Assembly: GCA_963580455.1 (NCBI GenBank)
Contig: OY756968.1
Coordinates: 5,493,544 to 5,557,543, forward strand
Source of the DNA: Euonymus europaeus
Lineage: Eukaryota > Streptophyta > Magnoliopsida > Celastrales > Celastraceae
Direction: 5' to 3'
DNA length: 64,000 nt
The translations under genes and the position numbers were made by a program. Shown in pieces: positions 35,992-46,734 of this stretch; within the stretch, counting starts at the first letter, position 1; the number at the start of each line of letters is the position of its first letter. The notes under the pieces are model-generated. The model had not been told where the DNA came from. It saw only the letters and a list, made by a program, of their open reading frames with translations, and made no database searches.

Positions 35992-36432
35992 CTCCCCTGC
36001 AAACTTGTGAGTGGTAGAGGACGTTCAACAACTCCAAGTTTGTCTCGTAGAGCACTGAATCGAGAGTGAGATAATGGCTTAGTGAGACAATCAGCCACTT
36101 GATCAAGAGATGGAACATAACGAACATCCAGTGTCTTGTCCAGAACCTTGTCCCGCACGAAATGAATATCAACTTCGATGTGTTTAGTTCTTGCATGATA
36201 GACTGGATTTGCAGCTAGAGCACTTGCACTTAAGTTATCACACCATGTAATAGGAGGCATGGGACACCGCACTGAGAGCTCAGATAAAAGAGCTTCAATC
36301 CAAGATAATTCACATGCAACATGAGCAAGAGCTCAGTACTCGGATTCAGCGCTGGACCGAGAAACAACATGTTGTTTCTTTGAGGACCAAGAAACCAAAG
36401 TGTCACCATAGTACACACAATGCCCGGCTGTG
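35992..36432 (-). pseudogene. Copia RNase H, C-terminal part (left of the nested element)
   Basis: Minus-strand sequence gives the end of the Ty1/Copia RNase H: SSAESEY, then a TGA where an Arg codon is usual, ALAHVACELSW, then ITWCDNLSA, HARTKHIEVDIHFVRD and VADCLTKPL. The catalytic-domain motifs are recognisable. The upstream part is on the other side of the Gypsy insertion. Confidence 0.9.
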
Positions 36433-37954
36433 TGATAAGTGCCAGAATGTACGTTCTTAAAGTGATAAAATACTACCAAAGCAATGCCAAGAAATTGTGC
36501 TTAAAAGCTGAATTTTCAAGATTATTGTACTTAAGATCTTCTTGGATGTTTTGCAGGTTAAGAGCTAGTAAGAGCTATCGGAATGAGATTTGATCTTCAG
36601 CAAATGTTAAGAGGACACTTCAAGCTTTGCAGGAAGTGCTGGTTCACAAAAATCAGAGTTCATTTGGGCCTCTAAAGGTTGCCTCGAAGTCAAGTTTGGA
36701 AGTTATATCCGAAGCAGAATTTCTGTTTGCAGACCAGATCTTTAGAAGCCCATAACTTGAGCGTCTGATGTCCAAATTGAGTTATTCAAAAGCCCATAAT
36801 TATCTACACATTTGTATCTACAATATTGATGAAGGGTTTGAGTTCATAATATGCTTCGTTTAGGCCCAGAATGCAGTTACAAGATTAGTGTGTAATTGGA
36901 AGTTGATGTCATTGATGATACCATTTCCATTCAAAAAGTGGACAATCCACCACACCAATTTGATGGACAATTCACCACCAAAAGATGGCACTAACTCCTC
37001 CACTATGTGCTCATTTTGTCTATAAATAGAGAGGAGTAGGATCTAGGAGGGGGAGCTTGGGAGACAAGAAGGAAAGAAGGAGAAGGATTGGAAGCAAAAA
37101 GAGGAGAAGGAAAAGAAGAAAACAAGGCTTGTATTTGTAATTATGTTTTTATGTTTCATGTTTTATTTGGTTATGTATAACTAAACTCTTGTTAGTTAGG
37201 GCTTGTCTTGAAGCCCCAAGCATGCTTTCAATTTTATAAGTTGTGTGAATTTCAATTTCTACAAGCATGATGATTTTGATTTTTCCATGTTATGTGAGTT
37301 CTAGTATTGTGTTTCTTTGATTAGCTAACTTTGAAGCATGTATTAGAATTAATTGTTGTAGAACATAGTCAATTGCCTTGTTGAATATGTTCTTTCTTGC
37401 AACATATAATTCAGTTGAAAATGAATTATGAAAAATCAATTCTTGAATACCTAAGTACAAATACCATGTATTAGGATTCTTGTGACATTCATATTCTCTT
37501 TACTCTTATTGGATTCTTGATTGTTGATTGATGCAAATGCCATGCTAGATTTCAATTAAGAATACACGTAATGAGGTAGACGCCATACACTTTACATGCA
37601 ATTAAGAGAGAATCATACAACTTGAGTTTGACCATGACCTTGTTGTGAATGTTGTCATCATATGCTTGTTTAAATTGTTACTCTATTATTTCTTATAAAT
37701 TGTTTGAATGTTTTGTGGTGGATAGTGAGTCTTAGCTATTGTTTTCAATAATTCTCATTCTTGTTCTTAACGTCAATTTCTTTGTCTTAATTTTTATCTA
37801 TTGCAAGACTTAACCCCCCTTGTATCAATTATATTCAGGTGTAAGATTGTATATCTATTAGCATCACTCCTTGTGGGATCGACTCTTACTTATTCACTAT
37901 ATATATTAATTGTACATTTGTAGGTTATTTTAAATTGTTACTAACGACATAACA
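36433..37954 (+). repeat. Gypsy 5' LTR
   Basis: Contains a TATA box (CTATAAATAG, 37020-37029) followed by a purine-rich stretch, where the element's transcript should start. It ends CATAACA next to the primer site. Confidence 0.95.
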
Positions 37955-37960
37955 AATTTT

Positions 37961-37977
37961 TGGCGCCGTTGCCGGGG
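37961..37977 (+). other. Gypsy primer binding site (tRNA-Asp)
   Basis: TGGCGCCGTTGCCGGGG, six bases after the LTR, is complementary to the 3' end of plant tRNA-Asp (GTC) as I remember it, the primer used by Athila-like elements. Confidence 0.85.
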
Positions 37978-38491
37978 ATGTGATTATCTAATATAATGTC
38001 ATCTAACTCTTGTATATAATTATTTATTTATTTTTGTTGTTAGCACCTCCTACATGGAAGGTTTTACATTACATGTCATTATTTAACGTGGTTGGCTTAA
38101 AGCCCCATTTTGTTTTCTATTAATGGCTGGTTCAAACCGCCTACTATTCTTAATATATGTATATATCTATTAATATTAATGGTTGGTTCTACCACCTACT
38201 ATTGTTGATATATGTATATATCTATTAATATTAATGGCTGGTTCTACCGCCTATTAATATGCCTTAATATTTACTAACATCATTTTTTTTCATGGTTGGC
38301 CTTTTCTGCCCCATTTTATTTCTTCTGTATACTAACTTTTTATATATTGTCAACTAACTTCTTTAATCCTCTGGTTGTGATTGGCATTGCCATCCACCAA
38401 ATTTTCTCTATATTAATTTATGTTCATGGTTGGCCTCGCCACCTAAGTAGTTCATTTATATTGTTATTTTTCCTATTTTGTAGATACATGA
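37978..38491 (+). other. Gypsy leader with tandem repeats
   Basis: Untranslated leader. A unit of about 70 bases starting AATGGCTGGTTC and containing CTACTATT and ATATGTATATATCTATTAAT is repeated about 2.5 times in 38121-38255. The open frame at 38296-38526 is not gag and has no recognisable domain. Confidence 0.6.
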
Positions 38492-40159
38492 ATGTCCAGC
38501 TCAAATCTCGGGAACTTATCGAGTGACAACATTTCGTTAAGCACAAAATTAGCGGATATCCGTTTATTTTGTCAAAGAGAGCATCGCACTCCAGAGAGAT
38601 CACCTTTGTCATCACCAACTACAAGTCCCCCAGCCCCAGCTCAAATGGAAGAAGAACCAGATAACATGAACAAGCCACTCAAGGATTTCTCTGTGCCTCA
38701 AGCAACAGATCAAGCTTCATGCATTGTCTACCCTCAGACTACTGTAGACAACTTTGAACTAAAGTCAGGAATGATTCATTTGTTGCCTACGTTCTTAGGC
38801 CATGCTGGAGAAGATCCTCACATGCATCTTAAAGAATTCTCTGATGTCTGTTCCACAATTAAAATAAGAGGTTTAACTGATGAGCAGGTTCATCTGCGAT
38901 TGTTTCCATTTAGTCTGAAGGAACAAGCAAAGACATGGCTTCACTCTTTACCAAGAGCTTCAATTAGAACATGGACAGATTTGGCAAACAAGTTCTTGAC
39001 GAAATTCATTCCAGCTCAAAAGACAAATAAAATAAGGAAAGAGATAGTGAGCATCCAACAAAATGATGGAGAAGCATTCCACGAATATTGGGAGAGATAC
39101 AAGAGGCTCTTAAGCTCTTGTCCTCATCATAATATTCAAGAATGGCTACTAATGCAATATTTTTATGAAGGGATGCTGGATTCAGATCGCAAAATGGTGG
39201 ACGCCACATCTGGTGGTGGATTGATGAATAACAATGCCGGACAAGCCAGGGAGATGTTCGAAACTCTGTCAACTAATTCTCAACAATGGAGCTACAACAG
39301 AGTGAGAGAACCTCAGAAAAGGGCTGGAATCTATGAAGCACAATCAAGTTCAAACATGGAAGCCCAAATTGCAAACTTGACAAATATGGTGAAGCAGTTA
39401 ATCGTTCCAGGCTCTCAAGTGTGTGCTGTGTGCAGTACACCTGGACATGCTATGGAAAGTTGTCCACAAAATGAAGTTGCGGTCTTGGATGCTCAAATAA
39501 ATGCATTCGGTACTTATCCAAATCAGAATCAAAACCAAATGCAAAGGCCAAGGAATGATCCATTTGCTCCTACCTACAATCCAGGATGGAGGAATCATCC
39601 AAATTTTAGGTGGAGTAATAATCAACCAATGCAACAACCTTTTGCTCAATTACCACAACATCGGGTTCAAGTGGAGCCTCCGAAACCATCACTTGAAGAT
39701 ATGGTTACATCTATGGCACAGAGCACTCAAGCATTCATGCAGAAAACTGATAACGCCATTGCAAATTTGGAACAACAAATGGGACAGTTAGCCACTGCAT
39801 TAAATCAAAGAGAACCTGGAAAGCTTCCTGGCCAAGTTGTTGTCAACCCTAAGATTAATGAACATGCTAAAGCAATCACTCTGAGGGGAGGGAAAACAAT
39901 TGGAAAAATGAGCATGCCAGAAGAAGAGAAGAACCTTGACTCTGACAATATGATCAATCCAGACGTTCTAGATCCAAATTCTAGTAGCAGTGCTACTCCT
40001 TTCCAGGAAACGCCAAACCTTCAAGTTAACTCTAACATTCCAAATTCTATTTCTTCACATGTTCCTTTTCCTAGCAGATTGCAGAAATCAAGAAAGAAGA
40101 TCCAATGCAAGGAATCTTGGATACTTTCAAGAAGGTGGAGATTAACATTCCTCTTTTAG
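38492..40159 (+). CDS. Gypsy gag polyprotein
   Basis: 555 codons. A capsid domain (retrotransposon gag type) spans roughly residues 90-230, with the blocks FLGHAGEDPHMHLKEF, FPFSLKEQAKTWLHSLP and EAFHEYWERYKRLLSSCP. A CCHC zinc knuckle (CAVCSTPGHAMESCP) follows near residue 310, then a Gln- and Asn-rich linker. It forms the virus-like particle that packages element RNA. In relatives gag runs on into pol. Here the frame shifts near 40085-40098, so the last 20 or so codons are out of frame with pol. Confidence 0.92.
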   Translation: MSSSNLGNLSSDNISLSTKLADIRLFCQREHRTPERSPLSSPTTSPPAPAQMEEEPDNMNKPLKDFSVPQATDQASCIVYPQTTVDNFELKSGMIHLLPTFLGHAGEDPHMHLKEFSDVCSTIKIRGLTDEQVHLRLFPFSLKEQAKTWLHSLPRASIRTWTDLANKFLTKFIPAQKTNKIRKEIVSIQQNDGEAFHEYWERYKRLLSSCPHHNIQEWLLMQYFYEGMLDSDRKMVDATSGGGLMNNNAGQAREMFETLSTNSQQWSYNRVREPQKRAGIYEAQSSSNMEAQIANLTNMVKQLIVPGSQVCAVCSTPGHAMESCPQNEVAVLDAQINAFGTYPNQNQNQMQRPRNDPFAPTYNPGWRNHPNFRWSNNQPMQQPFAQLPQHRVQVEPPKPSLEDMVTSMAQSTQAFMQKTDNAIANLEQQMGQLATALNQREPGKLPGQVVVNPKINEHAKAITLRGGKTIGKMSMPEEEKNLDSDNMINPDVLDPNSSSSATPFQETPNLQVNSNIPNSISSHVPFPSRLQKSRKKIQCKESWILSRRWRLTFLF

Positions 40160-42009
40160 ATGCCATCAAACAAATGCCAAAATATGCAAAATTCCTCAAG
40201 GATTTGTGCACAAATAAGAGGAAGTTCAAAGAGTTTGAAACGATTAAGGTTTCTGAGGAAGTTTCAGCTGTTCTACAAAGCAAACTCCCTCCCAAGCTAA
40301 AAGATCCGGGCAGTTTTACTATCCCTTGTATCATTGGGGGTCACAGGTTTGAGAAAGCTCTTCTTGACTTAGGTGCATCTGTCAATCTAATGCCTTTTTC
40401 TGTTTTTGAATCTTTGAATATAGGGGAACTAAAGGCGACCTCTGTGAGCATCCAGTTGGCAGATAGATCGATCAAATACCCTAGGGGTATTCTAGAAGAT
40501 GTATTAGTCAAAGTTGACGGATTAATCTTACCTGCTGATTTTCTAGTATTGGAGATGGAGCCGATTCCTTTGTCAGAAGTAAAGTTAACCTTAATTCTTG
40601 GTCGTCCATTCATGGCCACAGCAGGTACTAAAATTGATGTTCAAAAGGGTACACTAACTATGAATGTGCAGGGACAAACGATTGAGTACAAGGTATTTGG
40701 AGCACTCAAATTACCAAGTGATGAACATTACTGTTTTCACTTAGATGCGTTAGATACAATTTGTCAACAAGTGTTCAATGACAGTTGTGGTCGAGATATT
40801 GTGGACAAAGTTTTAATTCATGACTTTGGAACCATCGATGAGGATAAACAAGCTAGCAAAGTCTTAGCTCGCCTTGAAGCTTTACCTTCTTTAGGTATGT
40901 ATATTTCTGCCTTTGAGCCTTTACCAGTGCCTAAGACAAAACTTGTACCATCTGTTGTGCAGGCACCTCAATTGGAGTTGAAAGAACTACCAAAGCATTT
41001 GAAGTACGCGTATGTGGGCGAAGAAAGTACATTGCCAGTAATCATTGCGTCTGACCTCAGCGTTGAAGAAGAAGAGAAATTGTTGAGGGTACTAAAAGAG
41101 CATAAAACATCAATCGGATGGAGTATTGCTGATATCAGAGGAATCAGTCCCTCTAGATGTATGCATCGAATACTACTAGAGGAGGGAACAAAACCAACAA
41201 GAGATGCCCAACGCAGACTTAATCCAATAATGAAGGAGGTGGTGCTAAAAGAAGTACTCAAATTGCTAGATGTTGGCATCATTTACCCTATCTCTGATAG
41301 CAAATGGGTTAGTCCGGTACAAGTGGATCCTAAAAAATCTGGAGGTACAGTAGTCCTTAATGAAGATAATGAGTTGGTTCCCACGCGAGTTCAAACAGGA
41401 TGGCGTGTTTGCATTGACTACAGAAAGCTTAATTCAGGTACTAGAAAAGATCATTTTCCACTACCTTTTATTGATCAAATGTTGGAACGTCTTGCAGGTC
41501 ATAGCCATTATTGTTTTCTTGATGGATATTCGGGCTACAATCAGATTGCAATAGCACCAGAAGATCAAGACAAGACGACATTTACTTGTCCATATGGTAC
41601 ATTTGCCTACAGGCGCATGCCTTTTGGTCTTTGCAATGCTCCAGGTACTTTTCAAAGGTGTATGATGAGCATATTTTCAGATATGGTGGAGCAAATTATT
41701 GAGGTATTTATGGATGATTTTAGTGTATTTGGTTCATCTTTTGATAAATGCCTTCATAACCTCGCTTTGGTCTTAGAAAGATGCCAAGAATGCAATCTAG
41801 TTTTAAACTGGGGAAAATGTCATTTTATGGTACAACAAGGAATTGTGCTTGGTCATATCATCTCTAGCAAGGGAATAGAAGTTGACAAAGCAAAAGTGGA
41901 TCTGGTAAGTAATCTTCCACCTCCATCTACAGTTAAGGAAATAAGATCTTTCCTTGGACATGCAGGTTTCTACAGGAGGTTCATCAAGGATTTCTCCAAG
42001 ATAGCTTAG
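40096..42009 (+). pseudogene. Gypsy pol, first part: protease and reverse transcriptase
   Basis: Frame -1 relative to gag, open from about 40081. It holds a protease with the active-site motif LLDLGAS near 40358-40378, then the reverse transcriptase with RVCIDYRKLN, LDGYSGYNQI, MPFGLCNAPGTFQ and the catalytic FMDD box near 41708. It ends at TAG 42007-42009, where relatives continue; a CAG to TAG transition is the simplest cause. The piece is otherwise well preserved. Confidence 0.9.
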
Positions 42010-43884
42010 CCATTGTGTAACTTACTATCCAAGGATGTGACATTTGAGTTTGATGAGACATGTTTGACAGCTTTTAACAAGCTTAAACTCCTTCTTACGT
42101 CAGCACCGATCATGATGCCTCCCAATTGGAGCCTCCCTTTTGAACTAATGTGTGATGCTTCTGATTATGCTGTAGGAGCAGTTTTGGGACAACGAGTAAA
42201 TAAAGTACCTCATGTTATCTACTATGCCAGTAGAACACTCAATGATGCCCAATTAAACTACTCCACTACAGAGAAAGAGCTCCTTTCTGTTATTTTTGCT
42301 TTAGAAAAATTTCGTGCATATTTGATTGGTACTAAAGTAATTGTATTTTCTGACCATGCAGCTCTTAGGTACCTTCTTCAAAAGAAGGATGCAAAGCCTC
42401 GCTTGATTAGATGGATTCTACTACTTCAAGAGTTCGATCTGGAGATTAAGGACAAAAAAGGATCCGAGAATGTAGTGGCCGATCACCTCAGCCGTTTGGT
42501 GAACAATTCAGTGACCGAAGAAGACTCTTTGCCTCTAAATGAGAATTTTCCTGATGAGCAATTATTATCTTTATCTATTTCTACACCATGGTATGCTGAC
42601 ATTGTCAATTACCTTGTTACAGGTGATCTTCCAGGAAATGTGCCAAGAACTTACAAGGATAAGCTCGTGACAACATCAAAGTATTACATATGGGATGATC
42701 CATACCTTTTCAAATGGTGTTCTGACCAAATCATCAGACGGTGTGTGCCAGAATCAGAATTTCAATCCATACTCACGTTTTGTCACTCATATGCTTGTGG
42801 AGGACATTCTGGTCCAAAGAAGACAGCTTTGAAAGTCTTGCAATGTGGATTTCATTGGCCGAGTTTGTTCAAAGATGCATATACTTTCTGCTCTACTTGT
42901 GATAGGTGTCAGCGGTTAGGTAATCTTTCATCTAGGAATCAGATGCCTTTATCACCTATTCTAATAGTTGAAATTTTTGATGTTTGGGGTATTGATTTCA
43001 TGGGACCTTTTCCTTCATCTAAAGGTTATTTATATATCTTACTTGCTGTGGATTATGTTTCAAAATGGGTGGAAGCAGTTCCATCAAAGACTAATGATTC
43101 TCGAGTTGTTCTCAGATTCCTTAAAGAAAATATATTTGCAAGATTTGGAACACCCAGGGCGATCATTAGTGATGGAGGGTCCCATTTCAATAATAAACTT
43201 TTTGCAGCACTATTGCAAAAGTACGGAGTCAAACATAAGGTGTCTACGCCATATCATCCACAGACAAGCGGACAAGCTGAAATCTGTAATAGGGAAATTA
43301 AGCAGATATTGGAGAAGACTGTGAGCTCCTCACGCAAGGATTGGTCTGATCGTCTCATGGATGCTCTATGGGCTTATCGTACAACCTACAAAACTCCGAT
43401 TGGAATGTCACCATACAGGTTGGTTTTTGGCAAACCCTGCCACTTACCAGTCGAATTAGAGCATAAAGCATATTGGGCTATCAAACAGTACAATTTCGAG
43501 ATGAAGGCTGCAGGAGAGCAACGAAAGTTGCAGTTGAGTGAGTTGGAAGAACTCCGAAATGAAGCCTATGAGAGCTCTAAAATATACAAGGAGAAGACCA
43601 AGGCCTATCATGATAAGACCATTTTGAGAAAACATTTTGAACCTGGGCAGAAAGTCTTATTATATAACTCACGCCTCCGACTATTCCCAGGTAAGCTCCG
43701 TTCACGATGGTATGGTCCATTCCTTATTACTCATGTTTTTTCACATGGTGCAATGAATCTTCAACACCCACAGACGGGAAATATTTTTAAAGTGAATGGT
43801 CATCGTCTCAAGCACTATTTAGAGCCAGCAACAGAACATTTTGATGAGAATTTAAGGCTCTCTGATCCTGTTCCACTCACTTGA
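42010..43884 (+). pseudogene. Gypsy pol, second part: RNase H and integrase
   Basis: Same frame as the first part, directly after the stop. It contains RNase H ([41 protein letters not shown]) and an integrase. The integrase shows a zinc-binding HHCC region ([18 protein letters not shown]), a DDE core ([26 protein letters not shown]) and a C-terminal GPF-like segment. Without readthrough of the preceding stop it would not be made, although an internal start at 42013 is possible. Confidence 0.92.
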
Positions 43885-44673
43885 TACGCTGTTCCGTCTG
43901 GCTGACGACGCTAAATTTAGCGCTTATGGGAGGCAACCCATATTTCTCTCTCATTATCTTTGTGTGTTCAATCAAGCATTTAGTCTAGTTGCACATTTTA
44001 TTAGCATATTCACTTTTACTTTCACCTTGAGGTGGTCACTGTACACTTTTGTGTGCGTGGGGCTTGATTGCGCCCATATGTCTACGGTGTGAGCTTTCTC
44101 CACCAGCTTAATGTGGTTTGGATCTTCAAATGTTTACTTATATGGCAGCTGGGAGGGAGAGCATCTCATGACGGTATTGTCATTAGTATAAGACCTGAAG
44201 GTTTACATTTTGATCCTGTGGACAAAAGCTGTGGTCTCCTGATAGGCCGAAGGAAAACACTCGATGGCGTTAGCACAGAAGTCACTGGAATGAGCCTCTG
44301 TTACCTTACTTGTGCATGTGCATTGGTTGAAAAAAAAAAAAAGTATATATATTTATATATTTGGGATTGCTTACGCAAAATATATTTTGATCGGGTAAGA
44401 TAGTATGATATATTATGCTACTAATTGCATGTCTAGGGAAATTCTGTCTAAGGAGTTTGGTATTTAAGTGGACCACTGTGTCCCTCCAATCTTTCCTGGG
44501 AATTTCCCTGGTGTAATTAGTGATATAATTGTTTATATCTTCTACACCAATGATCTACAAAAAAAAAAAAAAAAAAAAAAAAAACGAAACCCTAATTGTT
44601 TTCTTCTCACACTCTGTTTATTCCTGATTTTCAACTTTCCCTTTTCAGATCATCTCTCTTCCTCCGTCACAGT
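43885..44673 (+). other. Gypsy spacer between pol and the third ORF
   Basis: Noncoding. Contains an A-run (about 44560-44584) and, just before the third ORF, a long pyrimidine tract ending TTTTCAG at 44648, a strong 3' splice-site candidate. The open frame 44068-44403 has no recognisable domain. Confidence 0.55.
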
Positions 44674-45657
44674 ATGTCGCGCAGCCCTCGTGATACCGTT
44701 GCGACGGTAGACTTGTTCGCCAGAGCTACGATCCTGCCAGAACGTCGAATCGATTCAAAAATCCTGAACGATTCTGCCAACCACTGGGCCATGAGTTACC
44801 TCCGTGACCATTCTCTGCTGTTCTTGGTCGATCCTGATCCAAAAGACGAATTGCCGGTGTATCCTCACATCGTTCGCTCCTTTTACCATACTCTTCACAA
44901 AATATCCCACTCTTCTGGCACTCAACCAGTATATCAGGTTGACATCCCTGGTCTTCGGCTTCAATTCACGTCAGCGGATATTTGCAAATGTTTAGGTTAT
45001 CCACCTACCGCTGACGTCGCTGAAGGTTTTCAAGCGCCGATCTCTATTTCCCATCAAGAGATGATTGATGATCTATGTCAAGGGCGACACGATCCGAATA
45101 ACGCTGCTTCTACACGCCGCTCTTATTTGCCGTCCACAATGTGGATGCTTGATGATGCCATCCGAAGTAACCTTTGCCCCATTGGACACAGTCAACAACG
45201 ACAGGGTAACATACTCTCTGTCCTATATTACATGTATCATGGAGCCTGGTTTGATATTGGCCGGATTTACCTTGAGAGCATTCTTAAGGCGAAGACCCTC
45301 GTGGAGAGACAAAAAACCAAGGTTGGGAGATTATTTTTCCCGAGACTCATCACACGGTTGCTTTTCAGTATGGGCATTCTCCCACCTCCCAGTCAGACAA
45401 CTTCCAATTATCCAGTGACTGTTTTGGAGAACTCTACCTGGCGTCAGAGTACTAGCCACATGCTTTCCAGTGCTCGAAGACAACGCACACCGCGACGTCC
45501 AGTTGCTTTACCACTGGAAGCGTCTGACTCTTCTGTTGCTGCACTACCTTCGACTGACCACATTCACGACATCTTGGCCCGCCTGCATAGGTTGGAGGTT
45601 GGACAACAGCGGCTGGAACACATGTTGAATGTCCTCATGGACATGGTGCGGCGCTAA
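44674..45657 (+). CDS. Third ORF of the Gypsy element (plant transposon protein domain, env position)
   Basis: 327 codons from the ATG at 44674 (the frame is open from 44596). It has the blocks ADICKCLGYP, the linker HQEMIDDLCQGRHD, MWMLDDAIRSNLCPIGH, LYYMYHGAWFDIGRIYLESI and FPRLITRLLFSMGI. From memory these are typical of the putative plant transposon protein domain carried after pol by many Athila-like elements. The C-terminus (HDILARLHRLEVGQQRLEHML) looks like a short coiled coil. No signal peptide or membrane segment is seen, so an envelope function is not supported. The frame is intact while pol is not. Its role is unknown. Confidence 0.75.
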   Translation: MSRSPRDTVATVDLFARATILPERRIDSKILNDSANHWAMSYLRDHSLLFLVDPDPKDELPVYPHIVRSFYHTLHKISHSSGTQPVYQVDIPGLRLQFTSADICKCLGYPPTADVAEGFQAPISISHQEMIDDLCQGRHDPNNAASTRRSYLPSTMWMLDDAIRSNLCPIGHSQQRQGNILSVLYYMYHGAWFDIGRIYLESILKAKTLVERQKTKVGRLFFPRLITRLLFSMGILPPPSQTTSNYPVTVLENSTWRQSTSHMLSSARRQRTPRRPVALPLEASDSSVAALPSTDHIHDILARLHRLEVGQQRLEHMLNVLMDMVRR

Positions 45658-46734
45658 CCATCTTCTCCTTCCACCATTGTCCGAGCATCTTCCACCTCAG
45701 GTTGTATTTTTCTATCTTCTGTTTCTTTGCATTGCATTGCTTTTCCATACTTCGTCATTTTCACATTGCGAATTTTCACATTGCGGACAATGTTTGGTTT
45801 AGGTTGGGGGTGGTGGCATATTCATGCACTTTGATGTTTTGGTACTAGTACAATTAGTTTGAGTCAATTTTTCTATCTGGATTATTAGAAAGCAACTTTT
45901 AACACACTTTTGGCCACAAATACTAAGCCTTGTGGTAAGATGGATGATAATGCATATGACTAAGAATATTTTCTGGTTAAAGCACAAATGAGTGGAGAGA
46001 AATGAGTAAACAACTTATGAACTTGCATTGATCTCTTGAAATGGATAATTGCTGTCAATGAGCACCATTACATGGTTTGTGGAATGATTGGATGGATGTT
46101 GAGGATGATATTGATCAATGTTTAAGAACAATGTTGTAATTTTGCTGGGCCTTTGTTTGAGATGTTCTATATTATGAATTCGAGACATAAAAAAAAGAAA
46201 AGGAAAAAAAAAGAAGAAAGAAGAAAAGGAAAAAAAGAGAAAAAATTGTTATGTGTATTCGTCATTTATCAGTGATAAGGCTCTATTAGTTTGTCAATTG
46301 GAAAATGTTGATTAATAGAATTCCAAAGCAGGTTTGTGGTAAGACTGGTGGAAGTTCTTGACAGCTAATATACCTATCATTTGGTCAATGTTTGTTTATT
46401 TGTTTGTCCTTAAATTGACTTTTCTTCTGAGTGCATATCTATTTTCCAACTCCATGAGAGAAATTCATAGCCCAAAAATCCTTCTATACCCTGTGAGAAT
46501 ATGGAGTTGAGGCTTTTACTTGGATAAATTGTTTGAGGTTATATGCATTATGGATTGTGGTATGAAGGTTTTGGCTTAGCACACACACACAAGTGTTGGA
46601 AGTTGTGACTATACTAATCTGGATAGGAATTGTGATCTCTTACCTTTTGTTCTAGTATTGTTACTTTCACTCATTTCTCATAACATTTTTACGCTTGAAT
46701 TACTAGGGACTAGTAATAAGCTGGTTGGGGGTTG
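45658..46734 (+). other. Gypsy 3' untranslated region with polypurine tracts
   Basis: No gene. GGTTTAGGTTGGGGGTGGTGG lies near 45798-45817, a 60-base A/G-only stretch is at about 46188-46246, and the polypurine tract GGTTGGGGGT sits immediately before the 3' LTR (46723-46733), where plus-strand DNA synthesis would start. Confidence 0.65.

Noticed and set aside
40085..40110. Programmed -1 frameshift between gag and pol
   Set aside because: No convincing slippery heptamer is present at the point where frames must change, and related elements usually have a continuous frame; a plain indel is simpler.
44560..44584. A-run as the tail of a processed retrocopy
   Set aside because: It lies inside the Gypsy element between pol and the third ORF, with no gene fragment in front of it and no target duplication.
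44674..45657. Envelope protein of an infectious retrovirus-like element
   Set aside because: The position fits, but there is no signal peptide, membrane anchor or cleavage-site-like feature in the translation.
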